A stretch of 43,497 bases of DNA from Candidatus Roseilinea sp. NK_OTU-006 (lineage in GTDB: Bacteria; Chloroflexota; Anaerolineae; J036; Brachytrichaceae). This document shows positions 18,092 through 27,840 of this stretch, piece after piece. Made by a program: the position numbers and the translations under genes. How positions within the stretch are numbered: position 1 is the stretch's first letter; each line of letters opens with the position of its first letter. The stretch spans positions 1 through 43,497 of the forward strand of contig NZ_JAAFGM010000026.1 in assembly GCF_012931985.1 (NCBI RefSeq), written 5' to 3'. The notes under the pieces were generated by a model. The model ran no database searches. It saw nothing but the letters and a program-made list of their open reading frames with translations, and was not told the origin of the DNA.

Positions 18092-18327
18092 AATTCATCG
18101 TCCTCTTCGCTCAACAGCCGATTGGCCCGCCGGCGCTCCAGCGCCCGTTGGGCAGCGTCCGCAGCGTCGCCGGCCTGTGCGGCCGGCCGGAGCGTAAGCT
18201 GACGCACGCGCCGGTTATGCCGGCCCTGCTTGTTGCACGCCCGCATCGGTGGCGCATCGTCCGGCTTGCCGCGCTCAATCGCGACGGTCTCGATCCGATA
18301 TACGAATCGCTGCACGGCCTGAATCAT
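18073..18327 (-). CDS. Small basic hypothetical protein upstream of GT2
   Basis: About 84 aa from ATG 18327, with a GTG at 18345 as alternative. It is rich in Arg, Ala and Gln with no recognisable domain; the middle reads RACNKQGRHNRRVRQLTL and the end is acidic (LLSEEDDEL). It is called because it ends inside the start of the GT2 gene, in the arrangement expected of a coupled pair, and because nothing else explains this stretch. The frame remains open further upstream to 18555 but that part has no protein-like features. The gap 18346-18500 shows nothing else. Confidence 0.35.
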   Translation of the reverse strand: MIQAVQRFVYRIETVAIERGKPDDAPPMRACNKQGRHNRRVRQLTLRPAAQAGDAADAAQRALERRRANRLLSEEDDELCRSKT

Positions 18328-18502
18328 CGGTCGCGCGTGTTGCACTGCAATTAAGGGCAGATTAAGCTCGTATGAATCGAGGTAAAAAACGGTGGGGACC
18401 TGGTCGAGTTCAGCGTGATCACGTCCTGAATTGGAGCGCCGTCCTCCCAGCGACTCCACATTACGCGAGATTTTCGGCTGGGCCGGGTGGTCCGGCGAGG
18501 AT

Positions 18503-18531
18503 TTGACACGATCTTCTACCTCTGGTATAAA
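18503..18531 (+). promoter_or_regulatory. Consensus promoter of the TetR gene
   Basis: TTGACA (18503-18508), a 17-bp spacer and TATAAA (18526-18531), near the sigma-70 optimum. The start of transcription is expected near 18538, 2 nt before the ATG at 18540, so the mRNA would be leaderless. Two dyads overlap the spacer/-10 and the start codon. Confidence 0.75.
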
Positions 18532-18546
18532 ACCTACCAATGGTAG
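18516..18546 (+). promoter_or_regulatory. Tandem TetR-type operators
   Basis: Two 13-bp dyads of the form CTACC-N3-GGTAG lie 18 bp apart: CTACCTCTGGTAT (18516-18528, one mismatch) and CTACCAATGGTAG (18534-18546, perfect). The first covers the spacer end and part of the -10, the second the start codon. Binding would block RNA polymerase, indicating that the adjacent TetR protein represses its own transcription. Confidence 0.68.
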
Positions 18547-19166
18547 AAATGACACCGGCGCGCGCGCGACGCGAGCGCGATAAGCTCCAGCAGCGCCAGG
18601 CCATCCTCGATGCTGCGCGTGAGATCGCCGCCAGCGAGGGCTGGGGCGCCGTCACCACCCGCCGCGTCGCCGAGCGCATCGAATACACGCACCCCACGAT
18701 CTACGAACACTTCGAAAGCAAAGGCGCGTTGCTGGCCGAACTGACCCGCGAGGGCTACCGGCTGCTGCTGGCCGAGCTACAGGCTGCCCGCGCCAGAGCG
18801 CGTGATCCTGAGCAGGTCGTCCGTGACATGGCGCAGGCGTATTGCGCTTTCGCCTGGACACACCGTGAACTCTACGAGGCGATGCACGGCCTGAGCGGCG
18901 TCTCTATCGAACCCGAGGCGTATCGCAAAGAAGGCGAAGCCGTGATTGCCGAGGCGCGCGCCGCGCTCGAGGCCTGGGCCAAAGCCGAAGGGGTGAAGAC
19001 CGCCCGCGTGGATGACGCTGTGCTGATTCTGTGGAGCACGCTGCACGGCATTGCGTCGCTGGCGTTGAACAAGCAGATCGTGGGCGGCAAGAAGCACGCC
19101 GCCGCGTTGGCTGCCCGCGTCGTGGATGACTTGTTGTCGGCCTGGCGTGTGGCGAAGCATGTCTAG
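18540..19166 (+). CDS. TetR-family transcriptional repressor
   Basis: 208 aa. The N-terminal helix-turn-helix region runs RQAILDAAREIAASEGWGAV and then TTRRVAERIEYTHPTIYEHF (about residues 20-60), typical of TetR. The ligand domain (about 70-205) resembles the C-terminal domain called WHG/TetR_C_33. It precedes an acyl-CoA dehydrogenase gene by 77 bp in the same direction, so it probably senses an acyl-CoA and controls the beta-oxidation genes. Its own promoter carries two matching operators. ATG 18540 gives a leaderless message; a second ATG at 18549 is possible. Confidence 0.9.
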   Translation: MVEMTPARARRERDKLQQRQAILDAAREIAASEGWGAVTTRRVAERIEYTHPTIYEHFESKGALLAELTREGYRLLLAELQAARARARDPEQVVRDMAQAYCAFAWTHRELYEAMHGLSGVSIEPEAYRKEGEAVIAEARAALEAWAKAEGVKTARVDDAVLILWSTLHGIASLALNKQIVGGKKHAAALAARVVDDLLSAWRVAKHV

Positions 19167-19170
19167 CCGT

Positions 19171-19226
19171 TTCACCACGAAGACGCGCTGAGGGCACGAG
19201 GGCTGATGGCTTCTCTTCGTGGTGAA
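19171..19226. repeat. Inverted repeat between tetR and acyl-CoA dehydrogenase (possible decayed heptamer element)
   Basis: TTCACCACGAAG (19171-19182) and CTTCGTGGTGAA (19215-19226) are a perfect 12-bp inverted repeat with a 32-nt loop. The loop contains GGGCACGAGG and GGCTGATGG, loosely in 7-bp register. It could act as a terminator for tetR, though no T-tract follows, or be a decayed member of the heptamer class seen elsewhere in the window. Confidence 0.5.
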
Positions 19227-19243
19227 GAGTTTGGAGGGACAGC

Positions 19244-20515
19244 ATGAAATTCAAACAGCCGTTCGCGACAAAGAAGGGCGACACCGGCAACGGCGCGACG
19301 TCCACCGTTGCGGCCGAGGCTGCCCAGGCGCCCACGACGAAACCTGTTGACAAGGCGTTGGACTACTTCGACTTCGATTCGCTGCTGCGGCCCGAGGAGC
19401 GCGAGGTGCGCGACCGCGTACGCGCTTTCGTCGAGACGGAGGTGACGCCGGTAATCAACGAGTATTGGGAGAAGGACGAGACGCCGATGTTCCTGCTGAA
19501 GAAACTGGCCGCGCTGAACATCTGCGGCGGCTCGATCCAGGGTTACGGTTGCCCAGGCTTCTCGCCTCTGCTCACCGGCCTGGTGCAGTTCGAACTCACG
19601 CGCGGCGATGGTTCCATCGGCACGATGTTCGGTGTGACCAGCGGGCTGGGCATGATGAGCATCTACTTGTGCGGCAGCGAGACGCAGAAGCAGCAATGGT
19701 TGCCCCGGCTGGCGCGCATGGAGGCATTCTGCGCGTTCGGCCTGACCGAGCCATATATCGGCAGTGACGCCTCGCACATCCAGACCACAGCGAAGAAGGT
19801 CGGCGACACCTACGTGCTGAACGGCGCCAAGCGCTGGATCGGCGGCGCCACCTTTGCCGATGTGACGGTGATCTGGGCACAGGATGACCAGACCGGCCAG
19901 GTGGGCGGCTTCCTGGTCGAGAAGGACACGCCGGGCTTCTATCCAACCAAGATGAAGGGCAAGCTGGCGCTGCGCGCCTTGCCCAACGCAGACATCAAAC
20001 TAGAAAACTGCGTCATCCCGGCGAGCAATCGTCTCGAGAAGGCCAACTCCTTCCGTGATACGGCAGCCGTCTTGCGCGCCACGCGCCTGGGCGTGGCGTG
20101 GGCAGCGATCGGGCATGCGCAGGCTGCCTATGAGCTGGCCCTGGCCTATGCCAAAAAGCGCCATCAGTTCGGCCGCCCCATCGCCGGCTTCCAGTTAATC
20201 CAAGAGAAACTGGTGAAGATGCTGGCCGAGCTGGAATACATGAAGATCACCACGGCGCACCTCAGCCGGCTGAGCGAGACGCCGAGCAAGTTGACCGACG
20301 GCATGGCCTCGCTGGCCAAGATGAACAATGCGGCCAAGGCGCGGCAGATCGTCGCCATCGCGCGCGAGATCTTGGGCGGCAACGGCATCCTCCTGGAGCA
20401 TCACGTCATGCGCCACTTCGCCGACATGGAAGCGGTCTACAGCTACGAAGGCACGAACGAGATCAACACACTCGTGGTTGGGCGCGAGATTACGGGGCTG
20501 CAGGCGTTTGCGTGA
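19244..20515 (+). CDS. Acyl-CoA dehydrogenase (glutaryl-CoA dehydrogenase-like branch)
   Basis: 423 aa, FAD enzyme for the first oxidation of beta-oxidation. After a low-complexity leader (about 1-40, Ala/Thr-rich) come FGLTEPYIGSDASHIQTTA (FAD/substrate loop), KRWIGGATFADV, the RHQFGRPIAGFQLIQEKL helix and the catalytic-base region YEGTNEINTLVVGREITG with Glu at about 402. The position of the Glu and the RPI/YEGT context are those of glutaryl/short-branched acyl-CoA dehydrogenases. Strong SD GGAGGG 5 nt before ATG. Followed directly by the heptamer array/IVP cassette. Confidence 0.93.
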   Translation: MKFKQPFATKKGDTGNGATSTVAAEAAQAPTTKPVDKALDYFDFDSLLRPEEREVRDRVRAFVETEVTPVINEYWEKDETPMFLLKKLAALNICGGSIQGYGCPGFSPLLTGLVQFELTRGDGSIGTMFGVTSGLGMMSIYLCGSETQKQQWLPRLARMEAFCAFGLTEPYIGSDASHIQTTAKKVGDTYVLNGAKRWIGGATFADVTVIWAQDDQTGQVGGFLVEKDTPGFYPTKMKGKLALRALPNADIKLENCVIPASNRLEKANSFRDTAAVLRATRLGVAWAAIGHAQAAYELALAYAKKRHQFGRPIAGFQLIQEKLVKMLAELEYMKITTAHLSRLSETPSKLTDGMASLAKMNNAAKARQIVAIAREILGGNGILLEHHVMRHFADMEAVYSYEGTNEINTLVVGREITGLQAFA

Positions 20516-20520
20516 AGCTG

Positions 20521-20625
20521 CCAGGATCCAGAATCCAGAATCCAGAATCCAGAATCCAGAAGCCAGAAGCCAGAATCCAGAAGCCAGAATCCAGAAGCCA
20601 GAAACCAGAAGCCAGAAACCAGACT
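20521..20625 (+). repeat. Left heptamer array, 14-15 units of CCAGAAT/G/A
   Basis: Fourteen uninterrupted 7-bp units from 20521 to 20618: CCAGGAT, CCAGAAT x4, CCAGAAG x2, CCAGAAT, CCAGAAG, CCAGAAT, CCAGAAG, CCAGAAA, CCAGAAG, CCAGAAA, then a degenerate CCAGACT. Variation is almost confined to the last base of the unit. The array starts 5 bp after the acyl-CoA dehydrogenase stop and ends 18 bp before the ATG of the S23/IVP gene. Its complement recurs on the other side of that gene. Confidence 0.93.
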
Positions 20626-20643
20626 TCCAAGTGGAGGTGCTCG

Positions 20644-21006
20644 ATGCACAACTATGAGAACCTCAAGGTGTGGCAGCGCGGAATGGATTTCACAGTGAGC
20701 GTGTATCAAGCGAGTGCAAGATTCCCGTCAGAGGAACGATTTGGCCTAACGAGCCAGCTACGTCGAGCATCCTCGGCGATTCCGATGAATATCGCCGAAG
20801 GATCGGGTAACTCATCGGACAAAGAATTCTGTCGCTTCCTCGAGATCGCGATGCGCTCTGGATACGAAGCACTCACTGCAATTGAGATTGCTCGGAGATT
20901 GGGCTATGTCGAGAACGAACACGCTGCCAGGCTCTCGAAAGAAGCTCACGAAATCGTAGGCATGCTTATTGGCCTCATCCGCAAATTGCGGAGTGAATCC
21001 AAATAA
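20644..21006 (+). CDS. S23/IVP-type four-helix-bundle protein (TIGR02436-like)
   Basis: 120 aa. NYENLKVWQRGMDFTVSVYQ at the N-terminus, then FPSEERFGLTSQLRRASSAI, PMNIAEGSG and FCRFLEIAMRSGYEALTAIE are the diagnostic stretches of the 23S rRNA intervening-sequence protein family. That family is an all-helical, pentamer-forming fold related to Avd of diversity-generating retroelements. The biochemical role is unknown; nucleic-acid binding is suspected from basic surfaces in relatives. SD GGAGG 8 nt before ATG 20644. Here it is not in an rRNA gene but between inverted heptamer arrays within a fatty-acid operon. Base composition is lower in GC than the flanks. Confidence 0.92.
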   Translation: MHNYENLKVWQRGMDFTVSVYQASARFPSEERFGLTSQLRRASSAIPMNIAEGSGNSSDKEFCRFLEIAMRSGYEALTAIEIARRLGYVENEHAARLSKEAHEIVGMLIGLIRKLRSESK

Positions 21007-21017
21007 CATCTTTCAAC

Positions 21018-21107
21018 CTGGCCTCTGGCCTCTGGCCTCTGGACTCTGGACTCTGGACTCTGGCCTCTGGCCTCTGGACTCTGGCCTCTGGCTCTGGACT
21101 CTGGACT
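21018..21107 (-). repeat. Right heptamer array, inverted, 13 units of AGTCCAG/AGGCCAG
   Basis: On the plus strand, units CTGGCCT or CTGGACT repeat 13 times (one unit is 6 bp, CTGGCT at 21088-21093). On the minus strand this reads AGNCCAG, i.e. the same CCAG-core heptamer as the left array but reversed. It starts 11 bp after the S23/IVP stop and ends 8 bp before the ATG of the FadN-like gene. That gene therefore has no Shine-Dalgarno sequence in its last 90 bp of leader. Confidence 0.92.
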
Positions 21108-21115
21108 CTCTAACC

Positions 21116-23491
21116 ATGACTTACAAAATCCAAACCGCCGTCGTCCTCGGCGCCGGCACGATGGGCGGGGGAATCGCCGCCTTGCTTGCCAGCGTGGGCA
21201 TTCCCGTCACGCTGCTCGATCTGCCGGCGCAAGAAGGCGATCGCAATCGGCTCGTCAAGGCGCTGTGGGAACGGCAAGTGCAGGCCCGTCCCGCGGCGCT
21301 GTTCTATGCCGATGCCGCCCGGCGCGTGACGTTGGGCAATTTGGAAGACGACTTCGACGCCGTCGGGCGCGCCGACTGGATCGTCGAGGCGATCATCGAG
21401 CAGTTAGGTCCGAAGCGGGAATTGATGGCGCGCGTGGACGCAGCACGCAAGCCCGGCAGCATCGTGTCGTCGAACACGAGCGGCATCCCAATTCACGCCA
21501 TTGCCGAAGGGCGCAGCGAAGATTTTCGCAGGCACTTCCTGGGCACACACTTCTTCAACCCGCCGCGCTACCTCAAGCTGCTCGAAATCATCCCCATGGC
21601 AGACACGCGGCCTGAAGTTGTGGCCTTTATGCGCGACTTTGGCGCGCAACGGTTGGGCAAGGGCGTGGTGATCGCCAAGGACCGCCCCAACTTCATCGCC
21701 AATCGCATCGGCGCGTTCATCGGCCAGTACCGCATGCAGGCTGCGATTGACAACGGCTACACCGTCGAGGAAGTGGACGCGCTGACCGGCCCGATCATCG
21801 GCAACCCGAAGACCGGCACCTTCCGCCTGGCCGACCTGGTGGGGCTGGACGTGATGGCGCACGTGGTCAACAACTTGTACGAGTATGCGCCGGAGGACGA
21901 GAGCCGCGCGGCGTTTGTCATCCCCGAGGTGATGCAGCGCCTGATCGCGCAAAACGCCCTCGGCAACAAGACCGGCGCCGGCTTCTACAAGAAAGTCACA
22001 ACGCCCGACGGCGCAACGGAATATCACGTCTTGAACCTGCAGACCATGCAGTACGAGCCGCCGACCCAACCGCGCTTCGACGTGATTGACCAGACCAAAG
22101 ACCTGGCGCTGCCCGAACGCATCCGGGCGATCTTCGATCGCTTCGCCGACGATCGCGGCGGCCTGTTCATCGTCGAGACTACGCTGCCGATTTTGGCCTA
22201 CGCCGCGCGACGCATCCCGGAGATCGCCGATAGCATCGCCGACGTTGACAACGCCATGCGCTGGGGCTTCAACACCGAGGCCGGACCATTCGAGCTGTGG
22301 GACATGATCGGCGTACGGCGCGGGCGCGAAATGATGCGCGAACGCGACATCGCCGTGCCGCAGTGGGTGGACGAGATGCTGGCTGCCGGCGTCGAGTCGT
22401 TTTATCAGCGCGTGGATGGGCGCGTGGTCGGCGTGTATCAGCCGCAGGCGCATTATGCGCCGCTGCGTCGCTCCAAATTTCACATCGTGCTGGCCGAGAA
22501 CCGGGGCACGCCGCGCGAGCTGCGGCGCAACGCCAGCGCCAGCATCCACGATCTGGGCGATGGCATCCTCAACCTGGAGTTTCACTCCAAGGGCAATACG
22601 CTGGATCACTACATCAACGACCTGGCGCTGGCAGCGCTGGAGATGCTCGAGCGCGATGAGTGGCGCGGACTGGTCGTCGCCAATCAGGGCAAGGACTTTT
22701 GCCTCGGCGCGAACATCGGGTTGTTCATCTTGCTGGCCGGCACGGGCGATCCGAACGCGATTGAGAACGCGGTGAAAGGACTACAGGACTATTTGATGGC
22801 CTTCCGCTTCGCACCCAAGCCGGTGGTGACCGCGCCGCGCCAGCGCGCGCTCGGCGGCGGCGCCGAGGTGGTGATGGCCGGCGCGCGCACCGTCGCTGCC
22901 GCGGAGACCTACATCGGCCTGGTCGAGTTCGGCGTGGGGGTGATCCCGGCCGGCGGCGGCTGCAAAGAACTGCTGCGTCGCGTGGTTTCGCCGCACATGA
23001 CCAACGACCAAGTGGACGCGCTCGGCTACCTGCAGCAAGTGTTCGAGACCATCGCTTACGCCAAAGTGAGCGAGAGCGCGTTCGTCGCGCGCGAGCGCGG
23101 CTTTCTCTCGCCTTGCGACTTAATCGTGATGAACGACGACGACCTGATCGGCGCAGCCAAGGCGACGGCGATCCACCTGGCCGAGACCGGCTACACGCCG
23201 CCCGACCGCAACGCGGCTTCGATCTACGCCATCGGCCGGCGCGGCAAGGCGGCGATGGAGATGGCCGTGAATACGCTGCGCTGGGGCCAATACATCAGCG
23301 CGCACGATGCGCTGATCGCGCGCAAGCTGGCGCACGTGCTGTGCGGCGGCGACTTATCGGCCCCGCAGTGGGTGACCGAGCAATACATCCTCGACCTGGA
23401 GCGCGAGGCGTTCTGCTCGTTGCTCGGCGAGCCGAAGACCCAAGAGCGCATCAGCCACATGCTGAAATACGCCAGGCCGTTGAGGAATTAG
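21116..23491 (+). CDS. fadN: FadN-like 3-hydroxyacyl-CoA dehydrogenase / enoyl-CoA hydratase
   Basis: 791 aa, the length of Bacillus FadN. The N-terminal NAD domain VVLGAGTMGGGIAALLASVG (9-28) is followed by two 3-hydroxyacyl-CoA dehydrogenase C-domains (NRIGAFIG.., NKTGAGFYKK; second around AMRWGFNTEAGPFELWD). The C-terminal third is a crotonase fold with the oxyanion-type GKDFCLGANIGLF and PRQRALGGGAEVVMAG. The domain order is the reverse of E. coli FadB. It hydrates enoyl-CoA and oxidises the hydroxyacyl-CoA product. I start at MTYKIQTAVV (ATG 21116); an upstream extension would translate the heptamer array. Confidence 0.93.
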   Translation: MTYKIQTAVVLGAGTMGGGIAALLASVGIPVTLLDLPAQEGDRNRLVKALWERQVQARPAALFYADAARRVTLGNLEDDFDAVGRADWIVEAIIEQLGPKRELMARVDAARKPGSIVSSNTSGIPIHAIAEGRSEDFRRHFLGTHFFNPPRYLKLLEIIPMADTRPEVVAFMRDFGAQRLGKGVVIAKDRPNFIANRIGAFIGQYRMQAAIDNGYTVEEVDALTGPIIGNPKTGTFRLADLVGLDVMAHVVNNLYEYAPEDESRAAFVIPEVMQRLIAQNALGNKTGAGFYKKVTTPDGATEYHVLNLQTMQYEPPTQPRFDVIDQTKDLALPERIRAIFDRFADDRGGLFIVETTLPILAYAARRIPEIADSIADVDNAMRWGFNTEAGPFELWDMIGVRRGREMMRERDIAVPQWVDEMLAAGVESFYQRVDGRVVGVYQPQAHYAPLRRSKFHIVLAENRGTPRELRRNASASIHDLGDGILNLEFHSKGNTLDHYINDLALAALEMLERDEWRGLVVANQGKDFCLGANIGLFILLAGTGDPNAIENAVKGLQDYLMAFRFAPKPVVTAPRQRALGGGAEVVMAGARTVAAAETYIGLVEFGVGVIPAGGGCKELLRRVVSPHMTNDQVDALGYLQQVFETIAYAKVSESAFVARERGFLSPCDLIVMNDDDLIGAAKATAIHLAETGYTPPDRNAASIYAIGRRGKAAMEMAVNTLRWGQYISAHDALIARKLAHVLCGGDLSAPQWVTEQYILDLEREAFCSLLGEPKTQERISHMLKYARPLRN

Positions 23492-23606
23492 TGCAGGTGA
23501 CAAGTGCGGATCGCGGGCGAGCGATAGCGACGATTCAACGCCTCGAGGCGGCGGCGCGGCCGCCGGCCCGCGCCTTCCGCAACCTGCAACCTATCATCTC
23601 ATCCTG
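23492..23606. repeat. Degenerate inverted heptamer-like element between fadN and fadA
   Basis: The right arm (23573-23606) on the minus strand reads ATAGGTT, GCAGGTT, GCGGAAG in 7-bp register. The left arm (23492-23512, plus strand) reads TGCAGGTGACAAGTGCGGAT, a partial match to the same units. Between them lie about 60 bp of very GC-rich DNA with small palindromes (CGCCTCGAGGCG, GCGGCCGC). No gene is present. This may be an older relative of the arrays at 20521-21107. Confidence 0.4.
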
Positions 23607-23619
23607 AACAGGAGTCATC

Positions 23620-24798
<1,179 letters not shown>

Positions 24799-24801
24799 CG
24801 C

Positions 24802-24843
24802 CCCAAGCAACGGGGTAGGGACAGGCGGGGGCGGCTGCTTGGG
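24802..24843. terminator. Convergent hairpin between fadA and the peptide ABC operon
   Basis: CCCAAGCA (24802-24809) and TGCTTGGG (24836-24843) form an 8-bp stem around a G-rich 26-nt loop, between two convergent genes. There is no long T-tract on either side, so it is only a plausible bidirectional terminator. Confidence 0.4.
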
Positions 24844-24849
24844 TTGACC

Positions 24850-25866
24850 CTATGACACCGGCAACACCTCGCTCAGCCGCTCGCGCGCAACCACGGGCTG
24901 GGCGTCGTATAGATAGCATGAGGCGGCCTGTTCCGGCGCGACTCTGTAGAGCGGCGGCGGCGCTTGCCGGCACTTGTCCATGGCGAACGGGCAACGCGAG
25001 GCGAACTTGCAGCCAGTTTCGATGCTGCCGTGCTCTTGTTCGCGCGCGACGATCTCCGTCTGACCCCACTTGCGGTTGATGTCCGGCCAGGGGATCGAGT
25101 CAATCAGCAAGCGCGTGTAAGGGTGCTGTGGTTCGCGGATCACCCGGTCAATGCTGCCGGCCTCCATCACCGAGCCGCGATACAGCACGATGATCGAGTG
25201 GGCCACGTGGTACGCTGTGGTCAGGTCGTGCGTGATGTAGATGATCGAGATGCCGTATTCGCGGTTGAGGTTGCGCAAGCTCTCCAGAATGGTGGCACGC
25301 AGGCTGGCATCCACCATTGAAACCGGCTCGTCGGCGACTAACAAACGCGGCTTGAGCAGCAGCGCGCGCGCCACGTTGATGCGCTGGCGCTGCCCGCCGG
25401 AAAGCTGGTGCGGGAAGCGCCCCAAGACATCTTCGGGGCGCAGGCCGACGGCGTTGAGCGCCTCGTCTATCTTGTCGCGCGCTTCGCGTCTGTTGCGCGC
25501 CAGCTTGAATTTCTCGATAGGCACGCTCAGCAAGTGATCCACCGGGTAAAACGGGTTGAATACGGCGAACGGGTCTTGAAAGACCGCCTGCACTTCTCGG
25601 CGAAAGTTAGTCTTCGCCTCGCCTTGCAGGCGCGTGATGTCGTTGCCTTTGTAGAGGATCTGCCCATGTGTGGGCGCGATAAACCCGAGCAGCAGCATGG
25701 CCAGCGTGGTTTTGCCGCTGCCGCTTTCGCCAGCGATCGTCAGAATCGTCGGCTGGTCATCCTCGATCTTGAGCGAGACGTCGTCCAGCGCCGTCGTCGC
25801 TGCGCGCGACAGCAGCCCTTTGGTATAGATCTTCGTGACGTTGCGAAATTCGAGTAGGGGCGTCAT
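24850..25866 (-). CDS. Oligopeptide/dipeptide ABC transporter ATP-binding protein (OppF/DppF type)
   Basis: 338 aa. Walker A GESGSGKT, Q-loop region, signature LSGGQRQR, Walker B LLVADEPVSMVD and H-loop YITHD. The C-terminal oligo_HPY extension carries a Cys cluster (CKFASRCPFAMDKC) typical of the Opp/Dpp family. It powers peptide or similar solute uptake with its OppD-type partner just upstream. Last gene of the five-gene operon; ATG at 25866, 46 bp after the preceding stop. Confidence 0.93.
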   Translation of the reverse strand: MTPLLEFRNVTKIYTKGLLSRAATTALDDVSLKIEDDQPTILTIAGESGSGKTTLAMLLLGFIAPTHGQILYKGNDITRLQGEAKTNFRREVQAVFQDPFAVFNPFYPVDHLLSVPIEKFKLARNRREARDKIDEALNAVGLRPEDVLGRFPHQLSGGQRQRINVARALLLKPRLLVADEPVSMVDASLRATILESLRNLNREYGISIIYITHDLTTAYHVAHSIIVLYRGSVMEAGSIDRVIREPQHPYTRLLIDSIPWPDINRKWGQTEIVAREQEHGSIETGCKFASRCPFAMDKCRQAPPPLYRVAPEQAASCYLYDAQPVVARERLSEVLPVS

Positions 25867-25912
25867 GCGTGTGTTTGAGAATGTGGGCGACGCACGGCGG
25901 CGCCGTCCATGC

Positions 25913-26916
<1,004 letters not shown>

Positions 26917-26920
<4 letters not shown>

Positions 26921-27840
26921 TCCGCCCTCCGCACGCGCGGGTTCGCCAGCTCGTCCAGACCGACGTTGATCAACGTCAACGACACGAAGATCAGCACGAG
27001 CGCCAGCGACGGCCACAGCGGCCACCACCACCAGCCGTTGAAGAAAGCAGCCTGCTGCTGCGCAAACCAGATGGTGTTGCCGATCAATGGCTCGCGCAGC
27101 GGCCCGAGGCCGAGCACCGACAGGCCGAACGAGGCGAAGATGCCCGCAAATACGCCGCTGACGAAGCTGGCCAGGATGAACGGCAGCATGTTCGGCAGGA
27201 TTTCTTTGAAGACGATCTCCAGGTTGCTCATGCCGGAGAGTCGGGCGACGTTGACGAACAGCCGCTCTTTCAGCGTGAGCACCTGCGCGCGCATCACGCG
27301 CGTCGGCCCCATCCAGGCCAGCAGCGATACGATGAGCGCCATGGTGTAGATGGTGACCGATTTGCGGTCTATGGAGCCGGCGATGATCACCAGGATCAGA
27401 AAGGCCGGAATCGGCAACAGCACCTCGGTGATGGCGCGGATGAGCGTATCCACGACGCCGCCGTAGTAAGCCGACAGGAAGCCAAGGATCACGCCCACGC
27501 CGGTGCCGATTGCGCCGGCGATCAGGCCGATCACCGCCGTCTGCCAGATGCCGCGCACCATCACGGCTAACAGGTCGCGACCGAAGAAGTCGGTGCCGAG
27601 CGGATATTCGGCGCTGGGCGGCTGCTTCGGCTTCACCGCCAGCGGGTAGGCGCGTTTCTCGGTGTCAATGGTCAACGAGCCAATCACCGTGAACAGCGTC
27701 AGAGCGATCACGATGGCCAGGCCCAGGACCAGGCTCTTGTTGCGCCGAAGGTAACGCCCGGTGAGCGTCAGCCGCGAAGGCTGCTCGTAACGGATCTCCT
27801 GAGCGTCCGGTTGGGGTCCAACAGCAGCCATCTGCGTCAT
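26917..27840 (-). CDS. Peptide ABC transporter permease (OppC/DppC type)
   Basis: 307 aa with a cytoplasmic N-terminus, a first helix at about 35-55, and five further helices. Conserved PLGTDFFGRDLLAVMVRG (about 79-96) and a MSNLEIVFKEILPN segment (the EAA coupling loop, about 204-217) identify the OppC-type subunit. The C-terminal PWWWP-like WWWWPLWPSLALVL and LGDGLRD-like end are usual. It overlaps both neighbours by 4 nt. Confidence 0.92.

Larger units (their letters stand above)
20521..21107 (+). mobile_element. Candidate mobile cassette: S23/IVP gene between inverted heptamer arrays
   Basis: A 587-bp unit consisting of a heptamer array, a 363-bp four-helix-bundle gene, and a second heptamer array in opposite orientation. 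It lies precisely between two beta-oxidation genes that would otherwise be adjacent, and the gene inside is less GC-rich than its neighbours. No transposase, integrase or target duplication is visible, so mobility is inferred from position, inverted ends and composition. In single-stranded form the two arrays could pair and place the gene in a long loop. Confidence 0.55.

Noticed and set aside
20521..21107. CRISPR array
   Set aside because: The repeat unit is 7 bp with no spacers, and the two arrays are inverted around a protein gene; no cas gene is present.
20969..21115. N-terminal extension of the FadN-like protein through the right heptamer array
   Set aside because: It would encode a repetitive GLWTLDS-type peptide and begin inside the S23/IVP gene; the family N-terminus starts at MTYKIQTAVVLG (21116).
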